A stretch of DNA of 64,000 bases from UBA2166 sp964463965 (GCA_964463965.1 CAYXED010000001.1:62001-126000), one strand, 5' to 3'. Numbered from the stretch's first letter, positions 44,732 through 53,203 are shown. Numbers and translations: made by a program. Notes: generated by a model from the sequence alone, not told the origin.

Positions 44732-44798
44732 CATAACCAAGCCTCTTAACCTCCCTTTATGACCTTTCAAACTAGACTCCTTACTAACAGCGCCTCAA

Positions 44799-44829
44799 TT
44801 GACAACGTAGACCCGTAAGTGCTACAAAA
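44799..44829 (+). promoter_or_regulatory. Candidate promoter upstream of the Cld-fold gene
   Basis: TTGACA (44799-44804) is followed after 18 bases by TACAAA, four of six matches to the -10 consensus. The downstream gene has a strong ribosome site, AAAGGAGG, about eight bases before its ATG at 44883. Confidence 0.4.
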
Positions 44830-44882
44830 CTGAGTTTTTGACGTAACCGCTACACGTTGCTTGACCAAAGGAGGATCTTGTA

Positions 44883-45590
44883 ATGCCTGGAGAGAAGAAA
44901 GAAGCGAAACAGCAGTTTGTCAACTTCCTCTTCTACAAAGTCGACCCTGCGTGGCGGCGCCTGCCACCAGATGAACGGGCAAAAGGGAAAAAGGAGTTTG
45001 AGCAAGTCCTTACGGATTACCAAGGAAAATTGATTACGGTATGCTACTCAACTATCGGCATACGCGGTGACTGCGATATGATGCTGTGGCGCATCTCTTA
45101 TGAACTAGAGGTATTTCAAGAAATGGGAACAGCTCTCCTTGCTACAGGCCTCGGAAAATACCTCCATACACCCTACTCCTACTTATCCATGACCAAACGA
45201 TCTATATACATCGATCAGCACGTTCACGAAGGTCAAGAGGGAAAGCGCCTTGCTATTATTCCTGGAAAAGCAAAATACAACTTCGTCTATCCATTTGAGA
45301 AAACTCGTGACTGGTATCTTATGAGCCAATCAGCACGACAAGGTATGATGGATGAACATATTGAAGTCGGCCACAAGTTTCCTTCAGTACGCCTAAACAC
45401 GACATACTCTTTTGGAATATGTGATCAGGAGTTTATGCTTGCGTTTGAAACTGATGAGCCAAAAGACTTTCTTGACCTTGTCCATGCACTTCGAGGAGTA
45501 GAAGCCAGTCGGTATACACGAAGGGATGTGCCAATATTTACATGCGTTGCTCGCACTCCAAAGGAGATGCTAGATAGCCTTGGCGGATAG
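44883..45590 (+). CDS. Chlorite-dismutase-fold heme protein (HemQ-like), catalytic arginine replaced
   Basis: A 235-residue cytoplasmic protein of the Cld/HemQ family; no signal peptide. The proximal heme His lies in 'GMMDEHIEVGHKF', and the Glu that hydrogen-bonds it is in 'AFETDEPKDFLDLV'. 'FVYPFEKTRDWYLMS' is the HemQ-like Y-P-F-x-K block. Aligning 'SVRLNTTYSFGICDQEF' by eye with the Nitrospira defluvii chlorite dismutase puts Leu where the distal catalytic Arg173 is found, and HemQ of Geobacillus has Gln there. So chlorite degradation is unlikely. Coproheme decarboxylation (HemQ) or an unknown peroxidase-like role is possible. It is preceded by a perfect AAAGGAGG site, suggesting high expression. 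Confidence 0.86.
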   Translation: MPGEKKEAKQQFVNFLFYKVDPAWRRLPPDERAKGKKEFEQVLTDYQGKLITVCYSTIGIRGDCDMMLWRISYELEVFQEMGTALLATGLGKYLHTPYSYLSMTKRSIYIDQHVHEGQEGKRLAIIPGKAKYNFVYPFEKTRDWYLMSQSARQGMMDEHIEVGHKFPSVRLNTTYSFGICDQEFMLAFETDEPKDFLDLVHALRGVEASRYTRRDVPIFTCVARTPKEMLDSLGG

Positions 45591-45632
45591 CCAAATTATC
45601 TTTTAGCCTAAATTACACCTTATCCTGTGCTC

Positions 45633-46133
45633 ATGCCTGCACCCCGTCAACACCACATTCTCTTCACTATCCTTGCTCTTTCGCTATTACTTCCAGCTTT
45701 TGCTTTCTCAAAAGACAACCCTACTCCCCAAGGATCCTCTGCCTATAAATTTGTTCAAGAGTGGCTGAAAACTTATGCAATAGACCACAAACGTGCTGCA
45801 TCAATGATGACCAAAACGCATCGTAGTGGTATGTCAGAAGATGCCTGGGTTGAAATGTATGGCCCATATATTGACTATGTAAAATATAAACATTTAGGTG
45901 GCGAGCTTATTAGTATAAAGGAGGAGGACCTCAAGATACAGATTACACTCAAGAGCTCCGTAGACTCCATTAAAGGTCCAACTGTTCAATATGAGATTTA
46001 TCACCTCCTAGAAGTTGATGGGAGCTGGCTAATTGACTACATTGATATCAGAGATGAAAACTTTGAATCTGCTATTGGACCAGAACCAATTAAAAAGTTT
46101 GATTCAAAGAAAAAACAATCTTCACCTAAATAA
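45633..46133 (+). CDS. Exported protein of unknown function (NTF2-like fold possible)
   Basis: A 166-residue protein with a signal peptide (residues about 6-25, 'HILFTILALSLLLPAFAFS'). After cleavage, the pattern 'AYKFVQEWLKTYAIDHKRAA' then 'WVEMYGPYIDY' and paired beta strands ('LISIKEEDLKIQITLKSS', 'VQYEIYHLLEVDGSWLIDYI') looks like a cystatin/NTF2-like alpha-beta cone. The C-terminal tail is Lys/Ser-rich. No enzymatic motif is visible. An upstream GTG (45627) is possible. It starts 42 bases after the Cld-fold gene, so it may be co-transcribed with it. Confidence 0.65.
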   Translation: MPAPRQHHILFTILALSLLLPAFAFSKDNPTPQGSSAYKFVQEWLKTYAIDHKRAASMMTKTHRSGMSEDAWVEMYGPYIDYVKYKHLGGELISIKEEDLKIQITLKSSVDSIKGPTVQYEIYHLLEVDGSWLIDYIDIRDENFESAIGPEPIKKFDSKKKQSSPK

Positions 46134-46204
46134 GCAGCACCACAGTAACAAGTATATATTTCTCTCTCAGCATCAAACATTTCTTGTATCTCGAGACTAT
46201 ATCA

Positions 46205-46786
46205 GTGCGAATCTCAGCCGGAGCACGAAAGGGACTGTCGTTCCCTATTCCCAAAAACCTATCCTTTCGCCCTACTTTGGGTCGTGTGAAAGAGGCACTG
46301 TTTGATATTCTAAGTACAAAAGTTGTAGGTTCTGTGTTCCTTGACCTATACGCCGGAACTGGAAGCGTTGGCTTGGAGGCACATAGCCGAGGAGCCTTAA
46401 TGACAATATTTGTTGAGAAAAATAAAAAAACAGCCCAGTTACTACAAAAAAATGTTACCCGATATTCTCAATCAATGTCAGACAAAGAAAAAAGTTCCTT
46501 ACAAATTTTTACAATTTCTGTAGAATCTTACATTACTAATATCCCTAAAAACATAACACCGGTAGACATTATCTTTGCTGATCCTCCCTACAACATATCA
46601 ACACCAAAATCTGTCCTAGAAACTATAAAAACAGACACTTGGCTTCAACCTGATGGTCTTGTCGTAATAGAGCATAGCTCCAAAACCAAAATGAACGACA
46701 AATATGAAAAATTACTAAAAACAAAAACCTATCAGTATGGGGATTCTGCATTATCAATATATACCCCTACTACTGCCTTAAGATAA
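46205..46786 (+). CDS. rsmD: 16S rRNA (guanine(966)-N2)-methyltransferase
   Basis: A Rossmann-fold methyltransferase of about 193 residues. 'RISAGARKGLSF' and 'RPTLGRVKEALFDIL' are the RsmD N-terminal blocks, and 'FLDLYAGTGSVGLEAHSRGA' is the SAM-binding motif. 'DIIFADPPYN' is the N-methyltransferase catalytic motif. It modifies G966 of 16S rRNA during assembly of the 30S subunit. The frame is open to a TTG at 46184. I chose the GTG at 46205, which gives the usual 'MRI.AG..KG' start. It forms a cluster with coaD, as in many bacteria. Confidence 0.94.
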   Translation: MRISAGARKGLSFPIPKNLSFRPTLGRVKEALFDILSTKVVGSVFLDLYAGTGSVGLEAHSRGALMTIFVEKNKKTAQLLQKNVTRYSQSMSDKEKSSLQIFTISVESYITNIPKNITPVDIIFADPPYNISTPKSVLETIKTDTWLQPDGLVVIEHSSKTKMNDKYEKLLKTKTYQYGDSALSIYTPTTALR

Positions 46787-46808
46787 TTATGAGCGACTGT
46801 GAGAAGCG

Positions 46809-47309
46809 ATGAGAACACTTGTATTTCCAGGCACATTTGACCCCATTACAAATGGCCATCTTGATATCATTCAACGAAGCCTTAATCTCTGCGACCATCT
46901 ATATATTGCCATCGCGGAAGGCTTGAAGAAAAACCCTATATTTTCCCTTGAAGAACGTGTTGAGCTTGCGCGTCTAGCTACTGCTTCGTTCACACACCTT
47001 ACAATTGAATCATTTGATGGATTGGTTACTAACTATGTCGAAGACAAGAAAGCACACGCTATCATCAGAGGACTACGCACCCCCTCAGATTTCGAGTATG
47101 AACTCCAAATGGCCATGATCAATCAGAAACTTCATCCTTCAATTGAAACATTATTACTAATTCCCAATGAAAAGTATGCTTACCTTACATCTAGTGCCAT
47201 TAAAGAATTAGCTGCCTTTGGAGCCAACATAAAACAATTCGTACCTCCTCAAGTTGCCGATCGATTATTGCAGTTATATAACAAGGATAAACACCATGAA
47301 AACTTCTGA
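46809..47309 (+). CDS. coaD: Phosphopantetheine adenylyltransferase
   Basis: A 166-residue nucleotidyltransferase that makes dephospho-CoA from 4'-phosphopantetheine and ATP. 'LVFPGTFDPITNGHLDIIQR' contains the TxGH motif, and 'IIRGLRTPSDFEYELQMAM' contacts the substrate. 'YLTSSAIKELAAFGANIKQF' is the ISSS-like C-terminal motif (here TSSA). The length and blocks match the family exactly. It follows rsmD after 22 bases and overlaps the aminotransferase gene by 14 bases, so the three are likely one transcript. Confidence 0.96.
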   Translation: MRTLVFPGTFDPITNGHLDIIQRSLNLCDHLYIAIAEGLKKNPIFSLEERVELARLATASFTHLTIESFDGLVTNYVEDKKAHAIIRGLRTPSDFEYELQMAMINQKLHPSIETLLLIPNEKYAYLTSSAIKELAAFGANIKQFVPPQVADRLLQLYNKDKHHENF

Positions 47310-48486
47310 AAGACTACAAGGCGTCTTACCATCGGCCACATTGGCAATTACTGCGTATGCTAATGAAATGCGCGCATCAGGAATTGATGTGATTGACCTA
47401 GCTGCAGGAGAGCCTGACTTTGAAAGCCCAAATGAGTCTAAGAAAGACGCGATAGCGGCCATAGAGGAGGGCTTTACCAAATACACTGCGGCCTCTGGGA
47501 TCGCCTCACTCAAAGGTACAATTGCCGAAAAATTACTACGAGAGAATCACCTAGAGTACACGAAGGAAGAAATTATTATCTCGTGTGGGGCAAAGCACGC
47601 TCTTTTCAATCTTATGCAAGCATTATTAGATCCTGGAGACGAGGTACTAATACCCTCACCATACTGGTTAAGTTACCCCGACCAAGTCAGACTAAATGGT
47701 GCAACGCCAGTTTTTATACCTACAAATGAACAATCTGGGTTTAAAATAACAAAAAACCAGCTAGAAAAATTTATCACACCCAAAACTAAAGCCTTCATCC
47801 TTAATAGTCCATCTAACCCTACAGGAGCTGTCTACGACCTAGCAACACTCAAAGCCATTGCTGAATTTTCTATTCGTCACAATCTCGTTGTAATTTCGGA
47901 TGAGATATATGAACACTTCGTCTATGGAACCCAAAAACATCATAGCATTGCTTCACTAAACCCGGAGATTAAAGCGCGAACAATTGTCATAAATGGTGTT
48001 TCAAAAACATTTTCTATGACTGGCTGGAGAATTGGATATGCCGCAGGACCTAAACATCTTATATCAGCCATGGGTATTATTCAGAGCCAAAGCACCTCAA
48101 ACCCAAGTTCGATAGCACAAAGGGCAGCCATTGGGGCTCTACGAGAGGGAAAAAATTTTTATAGTCCAATGATTAAAGAATTTACCGAACGTAGACAGAT
48201 AATATATACACAATTAAACAGCATCCCTGGAATTACCTGCCTTAATCCTGAAGGTGCATTTTATGGGTTTGCCAATATGGCTGAGCTCATTGGGAAAAAC
48301 TTCGACAAAGAAACCATAAAAACTTCATCCGACCTTGCAACGTATTTAATCCGAGAAGCTCGTGTTGCTGTTGTTCCTGGTAACCCTTTTGGAGCACCAT
48401 CACACTTTCGTATTTCATACGCCACTACTATTGAAAAAATTAAGGATGGGATTTTACGAATAAAGAATGCTGTACAAAAAATTTAG
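47296..48486 (+). CDS. Aspartate aminotransferase (class Ib)
   Basis: A PLP aminotransferase of about 396 residues. 'VIDLAAGEPDFESP' is the N-terminal block, 'LNSPSNPTGAVY' binds substrate, 'VVISDEIYEHFVYG' gives the cofactor Asp/Tyr, and 'NGVSKTFSMTGWRIGYAAGP' carries the Schiff-base Lys. 'FRISYATTIEKI' contains the alpha-carboxylate Arg. Class Ib enzymes convert aspartate and 2-oxoglutarate, and some also use prephenate. The frame is open to 47254; I chose the ATG at 47296 with AAGGA upstream, overlapping the coaD stop by 14 bases. FmdB follows 20 bases later. Confidence 0.9.
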   Translation: MKTSERLQGVLPSATLAITAYANEMRASGIDVIDLAAGEPDFESPNESKKDAIAAIEEGFTKYTAASGIASLKGTIAEKLLRENHLEYTKEEIIISCGAKHALFNLMQALLDPGDEVLIPSPYWLSYPDQVRLNGATPVFIPTNEQSGFKITKNQLEKFITPKTKAFILNSPSNPTGAVYDLATLKAIAEFSIRHNLVVISDEIYEHFVYGTQKHHSIASLNPEIKARTIVINGVSKTFSMTGWRIGYAAGPKHLISAMGIIQSQSTSNPSSIAQRAAIGALREGKNFYSPMIKEFTERRQIIYTQLNSIPGITCLNPEGAFYGFANMAELIGKNFDKETIKTSSDLATYLIREARVAVVPGNPFGAPSHFRISYATTIEKIKDGILRIKNAVQKI

Positions 48487-48505
48487 CTTATGAGGAGATC
48501 CATTA

Positions 48506-48877
48506 ATGCCCTTATATGAATATTTATGCGACAAATGTGGCTATACCTTTGAAGTAATCCAAAAGTTTTCTGATAAACCAATTAAAAAATGTGAAAAATG
48601 CAACGGAAAGGTCACAAAGCTTATATCTCCCCCTGGTCTCTCTTTCAAAGGTAGCGGATGGTATATTACCGACTACTCTTCAAAATCAAAGCCTCCTGAT
48701 TCTGAAAAACCAACACAAACTGGCAAAGAGAATTCAGATACGAAGAAAGAAAAAGAAACGAGTCAATCCACAAACAATGCTTCCTCCCCTTCCACAGATA
48801 CTAAAACACAAACTCCAACACCTTCGAAAACATCCACACCCGCGGAGCCCAAAGCAAGCTCAAATACAAAACCCTGA
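48506..48877 (+). CDS. FmdB-family zinc-ribbon protein with low-complexity tail
   Basis: A 123-residue protein. The FmdB zinc ribbon fills residues 1-45: 'MPLYEYLCDKCGYTFEVIQK' then 'KKCEKCNGKVTKLISPP', four Cys in two CxxC pairs. 'GSGWYITDYSSKS' follows, as in many FmdB proteins. The last 65 residues are low-complexity, rich in Ser, Thr, Pro and Lys, and probably disordered. FmdB proteins were proposed as regulators, but the function is unproven. It follows the aminotransferase gene by 20 bases and has GAGGAG before the ATG. Confidence 0.9.
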   Translation: MPLYEYLCDKCGYTFEVIQKFSDKPIKKCEKCNGKVTKLISPPGLSFKGSGWYITDYSSKSKPPDSEKPTQTGKENSDTKKEKETSQSTNNASSPSTDTKTQTPTPSKTSTPAEPKASSNTKP

Positions 48878-49014
48878 ATACAACACCACTACCCTATATT
48901 CGATCACGAATAAACACTACTAAAAACTACTCCTGGCAACTCAGTCCACGGGTAGGTCGATCAGATTATAAATAACAAGGAAGGTGAAACAACGAAGACA
49001 AAGGGAAAGATTGC

Positions 49015-49581
49015 TCAGTTAAAAGCATCTGGATAATCTGGAGGCTCATCTTCACTTTCCATGATACCACCACCAGAACTCAACATATCAGAATGCTCGT
49101 GGTCATCTTCCTCCATCTTCGATACCAAACCATTTTGAAGCTCTTCTTCAGTAACTTCACGAACATTTCGAATTAGCACGTCAAAAGTTAGTGTTTTTCC
49201 AGCATATGGGTGATTAAAGTCAACAACGAGAGTATTATCCTCGACTTCCTTAATTGTGACTAATCGATATTGACCTGTTGGATCCTGAACCTGAAGGTTC
49301 ATATCAGGCGTTGGTACTACTTCTGGAGGCAAACCTGCCCTAGGTACTTCTCTCACCTCCTTATCGTCATACACACCATACCCGTCCATCGGATCAAGTT
49401 TAAAAGATCGACGATCCCCCTTAGCAAGCCCTGATATTGCCTTATAGAGCCCAGGAACAACAGTCTGGTCCCCATAAATAAACTCAATTGGCCCACGACC
49501 AAAGGTCGACTCTCCAACCTCCCCAGAATCAAGAAGCACGGCATAGTCCATTTCAACTACTGTTTTAGGTCCAATTTTCAT
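49015..49581 (-). CDS. FKBP-type peptidyl-prolyl isomerase (SlyD-like)
   Basis: A protein of about 188 residues. The N-terminal FKBP domain 'VVEMDYAVLLDSGEVGEST' and the insert-in-flap region ('GLAKGDRRSFKLDPMDGYG', 'EVPRAGLPP') follow SlyD, and 'VVDFNHPYAGKTLTFDVLI' is the SlyD signature. The C-terminal tail is acidic with a few His ('EDDHEHSDM'), shorter in His than the E. coli metal-binding tail. SlyD acts as a folding helper and metal-linked chaperone in the cytoplasm. The frame is open to 49662, but the Met at 49581 begins the FKBP fold as expected. Confidence 0.9.
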   Translation of the reverse strand: MKIGPKTVVEMDYAVLLDSGEVGESTFGRGPIEFIYGDQTVVPGLYKAISGLAKGDRRSFKLDPMDGYGVYDDKEVREVPRAGLPPEVVPTPDMNLQVQDPTGQYRLVTIKEVEDNTLVVDFNHPYAGKTLTFDVLIRNVREVTEEELQNGLVSKMEEDDHEHSDMLSSGGGIMESEDEPPDYPDAFN

Positions 49582-49641
49582 TACAGAAAGACCGTAACAT
49601 ACTTGAATTTCCCCTGTCAAAACGGCACTATTTCGGTTAAT

Positions 49642-49779
49642 ATGCCTTACATTATTGGACACACTGAACTCTTCCTTGGGGGAGTTGCTTTACTAATCAT
49701 AGGATTACTCGTGTTTCGAATCTATCTTGCTCTAAAAATTAAAAAACACCAAGAGAAACAACCACCTCACTCTGACTAA
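49642..49779 (+). CDS. Small single-TM membrane protein (45 residues)
   Basis: An ATG at 49642 begins an open frame of 45 codons: a hydrophobic segment 'LFLGGVALLIIGLLVFRIYL' (residues 10-29), then 'ALKIKKHQEKQPPHSD' with positive charges, consistent with an N-out/C-in single-TM peptide. It ends four bases before the rph ATG, the spacing of translationally linked genes. It lacks any family signature. The start overlaps the upstream extension of the opposite-strand FKBP frame, which supports the shorter FKBP start. Confidence 0.45.
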   Translation: MPYIIGHTELFLGGVALLIIGLLVFRIYLALKIKKHQEKQPPHSD

Positions 49780-49783
49780 TACC

Positions 49784-50521
49784 ATGACTCATGCAGCAAT
49801 GATTCGAAACGATGGCCGTCAATGTGATGCCCATCGACCAGTAAAAATTACACGAAATTTTATTAAGTCTGCTGAAGGCTCCGTCCTAATCGAAATGGGT
49901 GAGACTAAAGTTATATGTACTGCATCAATTGAAGATAAGGTTCCCCCATTTTTACGAGACAAAGGTACCGGCTGGATTACTGCGGAATATTCAATGCTTC
50001 CACGTTCAACACATCAACGAAGCCCACGAGAATCGTCGCGAGGAAAGATTGGGGGTCGGACCCATGAAATTCAACGCCTTATAGGCCGATCACTTCGTTC
50101 GATTGCCAATCTTGATGCCCTTGGAGAGAGATCGATCTGGGTTGACTGTGACGTAATCCAAGCCGACGGAGGGACAAGAACAGCATCAATTACTGGAAGC
50201 TTCATCGCTCTACACGATGCCATCAAGATACTTAGAGAAAAGGGCCTAATCAAAAATGCAGTACTCACTGATTACCTAGCAGCCATAAGCGTTGGGAAAG
50301 TTGGTAATATGCTAATGACCGACTTATGTTATGAAGAGGATTCAATGGCACAAGTTGATATGAACTTGGTAATGACTGGTCAAGGACAGTTTGTTGAAAT
50401 TCAAGGCACTGCTGAGCATATGACATTTAGTGATGAAGAATTGGCAGGATTTCTAGCCCTGGGGAAAAAATCAATTCAAAATTTGATTAGTATTCAAAAA
50501 GAACTTATTGGAAAATTGTAG
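49784..50521 (+). CDS. rph: Ribonuclease PH
   Basis: A 245-residue phosphorolytic 3'-5' exoribonuclease that trims tRNA 3' ends. 'HRPVKITRNFIKSAEGSVL' opens the fold, followed by 'GETKVICTASIEDKVPPFL', the phosphate site 'RGKIGGRTHEIQRLIGRSL', and 'WVDCDVIQADGGTRTASITG'. 'EIQGTAEHMTFSDEEL' ends the core. The start could also be the Met at 49799. It follows the small membrane-protein gene by 4 bases. A tRNA-Pro gene lies nine bases after the stop in the same direction, so the enzyme may process a tRNA on its own transcript. Confidence 0.96.
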   Translation: MTHAAMIRNDGRQCDAHRPVKITRNFIKSAEGSVLIEMGETKVICTASIEDKVPPFLRDKGTGWITAEYSMLPRSTHQRSPRESSRGKIGGRTHEIQRLIGRSLRSIANLDALGERSIWVDCDVIQADGGTRTASITGSFIALHDAIKILREKGLIKNAVLTDYLAAISVGKVGNMLMTDLCYEEDSMAQVDMNLVMTGQGQFVEIQGTAEHMTFSDEELAGFLALGKKSIQNLISIQKELIGKL

Positions 50522-50530
50522 CTAAAATGG

Positions 50531-50608
<78 letters not shown>

Positions 50609-50609
50609 T

Positions 50610-51464
50610 TTACTTATCTATCCTAACAACAATATTGTCAATAAGCCTCACATTCCCTATATGCACGGCTATAGCAAGCACTACTTTCTTGCTAAGAAGC
50701 TTCATATCCTCTAACGTGTATGGATGCATTGCCGCAATATAGTCAATATCAACTGATGGTTCAGTACGCAACACAGCCAAAATTGAACGCCTGATTTTGT
50801 ACCCCGAACGCTCCCCGAGACGTATTTTATTTTTCCCTTCTTGCAAAGCACGATAAAGTACAGACGCAGATTTTCGATCAGTGGGTTTGAGCAATAAATT
50901 TCGTGAGCTCATTGCAAGACCATCTGATTCACGTATTGTTGACTGTATTGACAATGAAATTGGAAGATTCAGATCAGATAACATCTGCTTTACAACTATA
51001 GCCTGTTGATAATCTTTTTGACCCAGATACAGTTGATCCGGTGATACAATGTGACATAGCTTTGCCAGAACAGTAGTAACTCCTTTAAAGTGCCCAGGTC
51101 GTGCAGCTCCTTCATATACCTTTGAAAGATTTTTGACAAAAACTTCCGTTTGAAACCCCAGAGGGTAAACGGATTTCTCATTTGGAAGAAATAATACATC
51201 TACAGCTTCATGTCCACATAAGTGCCTATCAGTTCGAAGTGACCGAGGATAACTTTTTAAGTCACCTCGTGAATTGAACTGTTTGGAGTTTACAAAAATA
51301 GTCACTATGACAATATTGTGATTTCGCTTAGCTGCCCTGATCAATGCACAATGTCCATCGTGTAGAGCTCCCATAGTAGGAACCAGCCCAATTGAACACC
51401 CACTTTTTTTTAAATGCATTGTATATCGGCGCATTGCAGAGATACTTTTTATAGTCTTCATCAT
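50610..51464 (-). CDS. panC: Pantothenate synthetase
   Basis: A ligase of about 284 residues that joins pantoate and beta-alanine using ATP. 'GLVPTMGALHDGHCALI' contains the HxGH-type motif, 'GQKDYQQAIVVKQML' is the pantoate/ATP block, and 'IRESDGLAMSSRN' is the KMSKS-like loop. One block differs from the norm: 'IFVNSKQFNSRGDLKSYPR', where FVNPxQF is usual (Pro to Ser). Gln and Phe that contact pantoate are kept. The start ATG at 51464 shares one base with the folK stop (TGATG). It is the last gene of the minus-strand biosynthetic superoperon and ends beside tRNA-Pro. Confidence 0.94.
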   Translation of the reverse strand: MMKTIKSISAMRRYTMHLKKSGCSIGLVPTMGALHDGHCALIRAAKRNHNIVIVTIFVNSKQFNSRGDLKSYPRSLRTDRHLCGHEAVDVLFLPNEKSVYPLGFQTEVFVKNLSKVYEGAARPGHFKGVTTVLAKLCHIVSPDQLYLGQKDYQQAIVVKQMLSDLNLPISLSIQSTIRESDGLAMSSRNLLLKPTDRKSASVLYRALQEGKNKIRLGERSGYKIRRSILAVLRTEPSVDIDYIAAMHPYTLEDMKLLSKKVVLAIAVHIGNVRLIDNIVVRIDK

Positions 51465-51961
51465 CAATCAACCCGTTTAACCATGTATTGTCGAGCCTGT
51501 GGACTTACTCGAAGCCGATCACACAGTTCTTGAATGGTACGATGCAGTACTGGATGAAAAAATGTTGGCGCAATCTCAGCAAGAGGTATCAAGACAAAAC
51601 CTCTGGTTTCAATATTTGGATGAGGAAGCACAAGCTCTGGTGTATTTGATATTTCATTTCCATAGAACAATACGTCAATATCAATTATACGTGCTTCATT
51701 CTTTCTAGCCCTAACCCTACCAAGTTCACGCTCAATTTCCATACAAAATAAAAAAAGACCCTGGAGAGTTAATTGTGTTTCAATACTAACAACACAATTA
51801 ATAAACCACCCCTGATCGAAAGCATCAACCGGCTCTGTTTCATACATAGAAGACTGGGCAAGGCAGGCAATACTAGGATTTTCAACTAAGCGGGAAATCG
51901 CTTGTGTACACCACGATTTCCTATCGCCAAGATTAGAGCCTATACCGAGGTAGGCTTGCAC
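51464..51961 (-). CDS. folK: 2-amino-4-hydroxy-6-hydroxymethyldihydropteridine pyrophosphokinase
   Basis: A 165-residue HPPK of the folate pathway. 'AYLGIGSNLGDRKSW' begins the protein, 'SMYETEPVDAFDQGWFINCV' is the pterin/ATP block, and 'RKNEARIIDIDVLFYGN' carries the two Mg-binding Asp. 'LVLPHPNIETRGFVLIPLAE' completes the active site. It transfers pyrophosphate from ATP to the pterin. The start is a GTG two bases after the dapL stop, within the lysine/arginine superoperon, and its stop overlaps panC by one base. Confidence 0.95.
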   Translation of the reverse strand: MQAYLGIGSNLGDRKSWCTQAISRLVENPSIACLAQSSMYETEPVDAFDQGWFINCVVSIETQLTLQGLFLFCMEIERELGRVRARKNEARIIDIDVLFYGNEISNTPELVLPHPNIETRGFVLIPLAEIAPTFFHPVLHRTIQELCDRLRVSPQARQYMVKRVD

Positions 51962-51963
51962 AT

Positions 51964-53130
51964 CTACAGGCCAATAGTTTTCATCCGATTAACCGCTTCG
52001 GCAAGACGCTCTTTCGTCGTACACAGGGTCATGCGGAGATACCCTTCACCTGAGTCTCCAAAGCCATTTCCTGGAGTAGCAACAATACCCGTAGTTTCAA
52101 TCAAATGACTTGAAAGACTTTCTGAGGTGAAGGATGTAGGAACATCCATCCAAACATAAAATGTTGCATTGGTAGGATAGACGTTAATACCAATAGACTC
52201 TAAACCTGATACTAAAACATTTCTCCGTTCTTGATAAATGTCCCGTAAACCTTGAACAAGGTTATCATCAGCATCCAAAGCAGTAATACCTGCCTCTTGA
52301 ACTGCTTGAAAAACACCTGAATCAATATTCGTTTTTACTTTTCCAAGACCAGCAATAACATCCTTATTCCCTACAACCGAACCAATACGCCACCCAGTCA
52401 TATTGAACGCCTTTGACAATGAATGAAACTCAACACCAACATCTCTCGCACCATCAATTTCCAAAAAACTTATAGGGCGAACATTATCAAAATATATTTC
52501 TGTATAAGCTGCATCATGACATATAATAATGTTGTGTTTTTTTGCAAAGGCAATTGCACGTTCAAAGAATTCCTTTGTAGCCACGGCAGTTGTTGGATTG
52601 TTAGGGTAGTTTAAAAACATAAGCTTTGCTCGAGAACATATATCAGGGGGAATAATACTGAGATCTGGGAAAAACCCATTTTCTCTTTTTAATGGCATCG
52701 TATAAACATCTCCGCCAGCAAATGTTGTCGCAACCGAATAAACTGGATAGCCAGGATCAGGCACAAGGACAACATCACCTTGATTAATAAATGCTAGCGG
52801 AACATGTGCAATGCCCTCCTTAGAGCCGATAAGAGTTAGCGCCTCACGAACAGGATCAACGTCAACAGAGAACCTCCGTTGATACCATCTTGCCACTGCC
52901 TCACGAAATGACAACATCCCAATGTAAGAAGGGTATTGATGGTTATTCTTATTTTTCGAAGCCACTCCAAGACTCTCAATAATTAAAGTTGGGGTGGGAA
53001 GATCAGGGTCCCCTACACCAAGATCAATGATATCCATACCTTTATCTTTAGCCTTTTGCTTAGCAGCATCTATTGCAGCAAAAAGATAAGGGGGGAGATT
53101 TTTAATTCTGTCGCTTAATTCAACTTTCAT
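51964..53130 (-). CDS. dapL: LL-diaminopimelate aminotransferase (DapL)
   Basis: A PLP aminotransferase of about 388 residues. 'DIIDLGVGDPDLPTPTLI' is typical of the DapL2-type branch. 'MFLNYPNNPTTAVA' is the substrate block, 'IICHDAAYTEIYFD' binds PLP, and 'EFHSLSKAFNMTGWRIGSVV' carries the Schiff-base Lys. It converts tetrahydrodipicolinate directly to LL-DAP, bypassing the succinylase/acetylase steps. The neighbours dapB, dapA, dapF and lysA support this role over a generic aminotransferase. The frame is open to 53148; the ATG at 53130 gives the family start 'MKVELSDRIKNLPPYL'. Confidence 0.92.
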   Translation of the reverse strand: MKVELSDRIKNLPPYLFAAIDAAKQKAKDKGMDIIDLGVGDPDLPTPTLIIESLGVASKNKNNHQYPSYIGMLSFREAVARWYQRRFSVDVDPVREALTLIGSKEGIAHVPLAFINQGDVVLVPDPGYPVYSVATTFAGGDVYTMPLKRENGFFPDLSIIPPDICSRAKLMFLNYPNNPTTAVATKEFFERAIAFAKKHNIIICHDAAYTEIYFDNVRPISFLEIDGARDVGVEFHSLSKAFNMTGWRIGSVVGNKDVIAGLGKVKTNIDSGVFQAVQEAGITALDADDNLVQGLRDIYQERRNVLVSGLESIGINVYPTNATFYVWMDVPTSFTSESLSSHLIETTGIVATPGNGFGDSGEGYLRMTLCTTKERLAEAVNRMKTIGL

Positions 53131-53203
53131 GCTTACAAGTTCCTTCAAATTAGTTAAATAATATTTAACGACTTTACAAAAAACACAAAACTATAACGAT
53201 AGC

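Noticed and set aside
44883..45590. Calling this a true chlorite dismutase
   Set aside because: The distal Arg needed for chlorite cleavage aligns with Leu, and there is no signal peptide.
48700..48870. Repeat-like Ser/Thr/Pro/Lys codons as a DNA repeat or second gene
   Set aside because: It is the low-complexity tail of the FmdB-like protein; no tandem unit is conserved.
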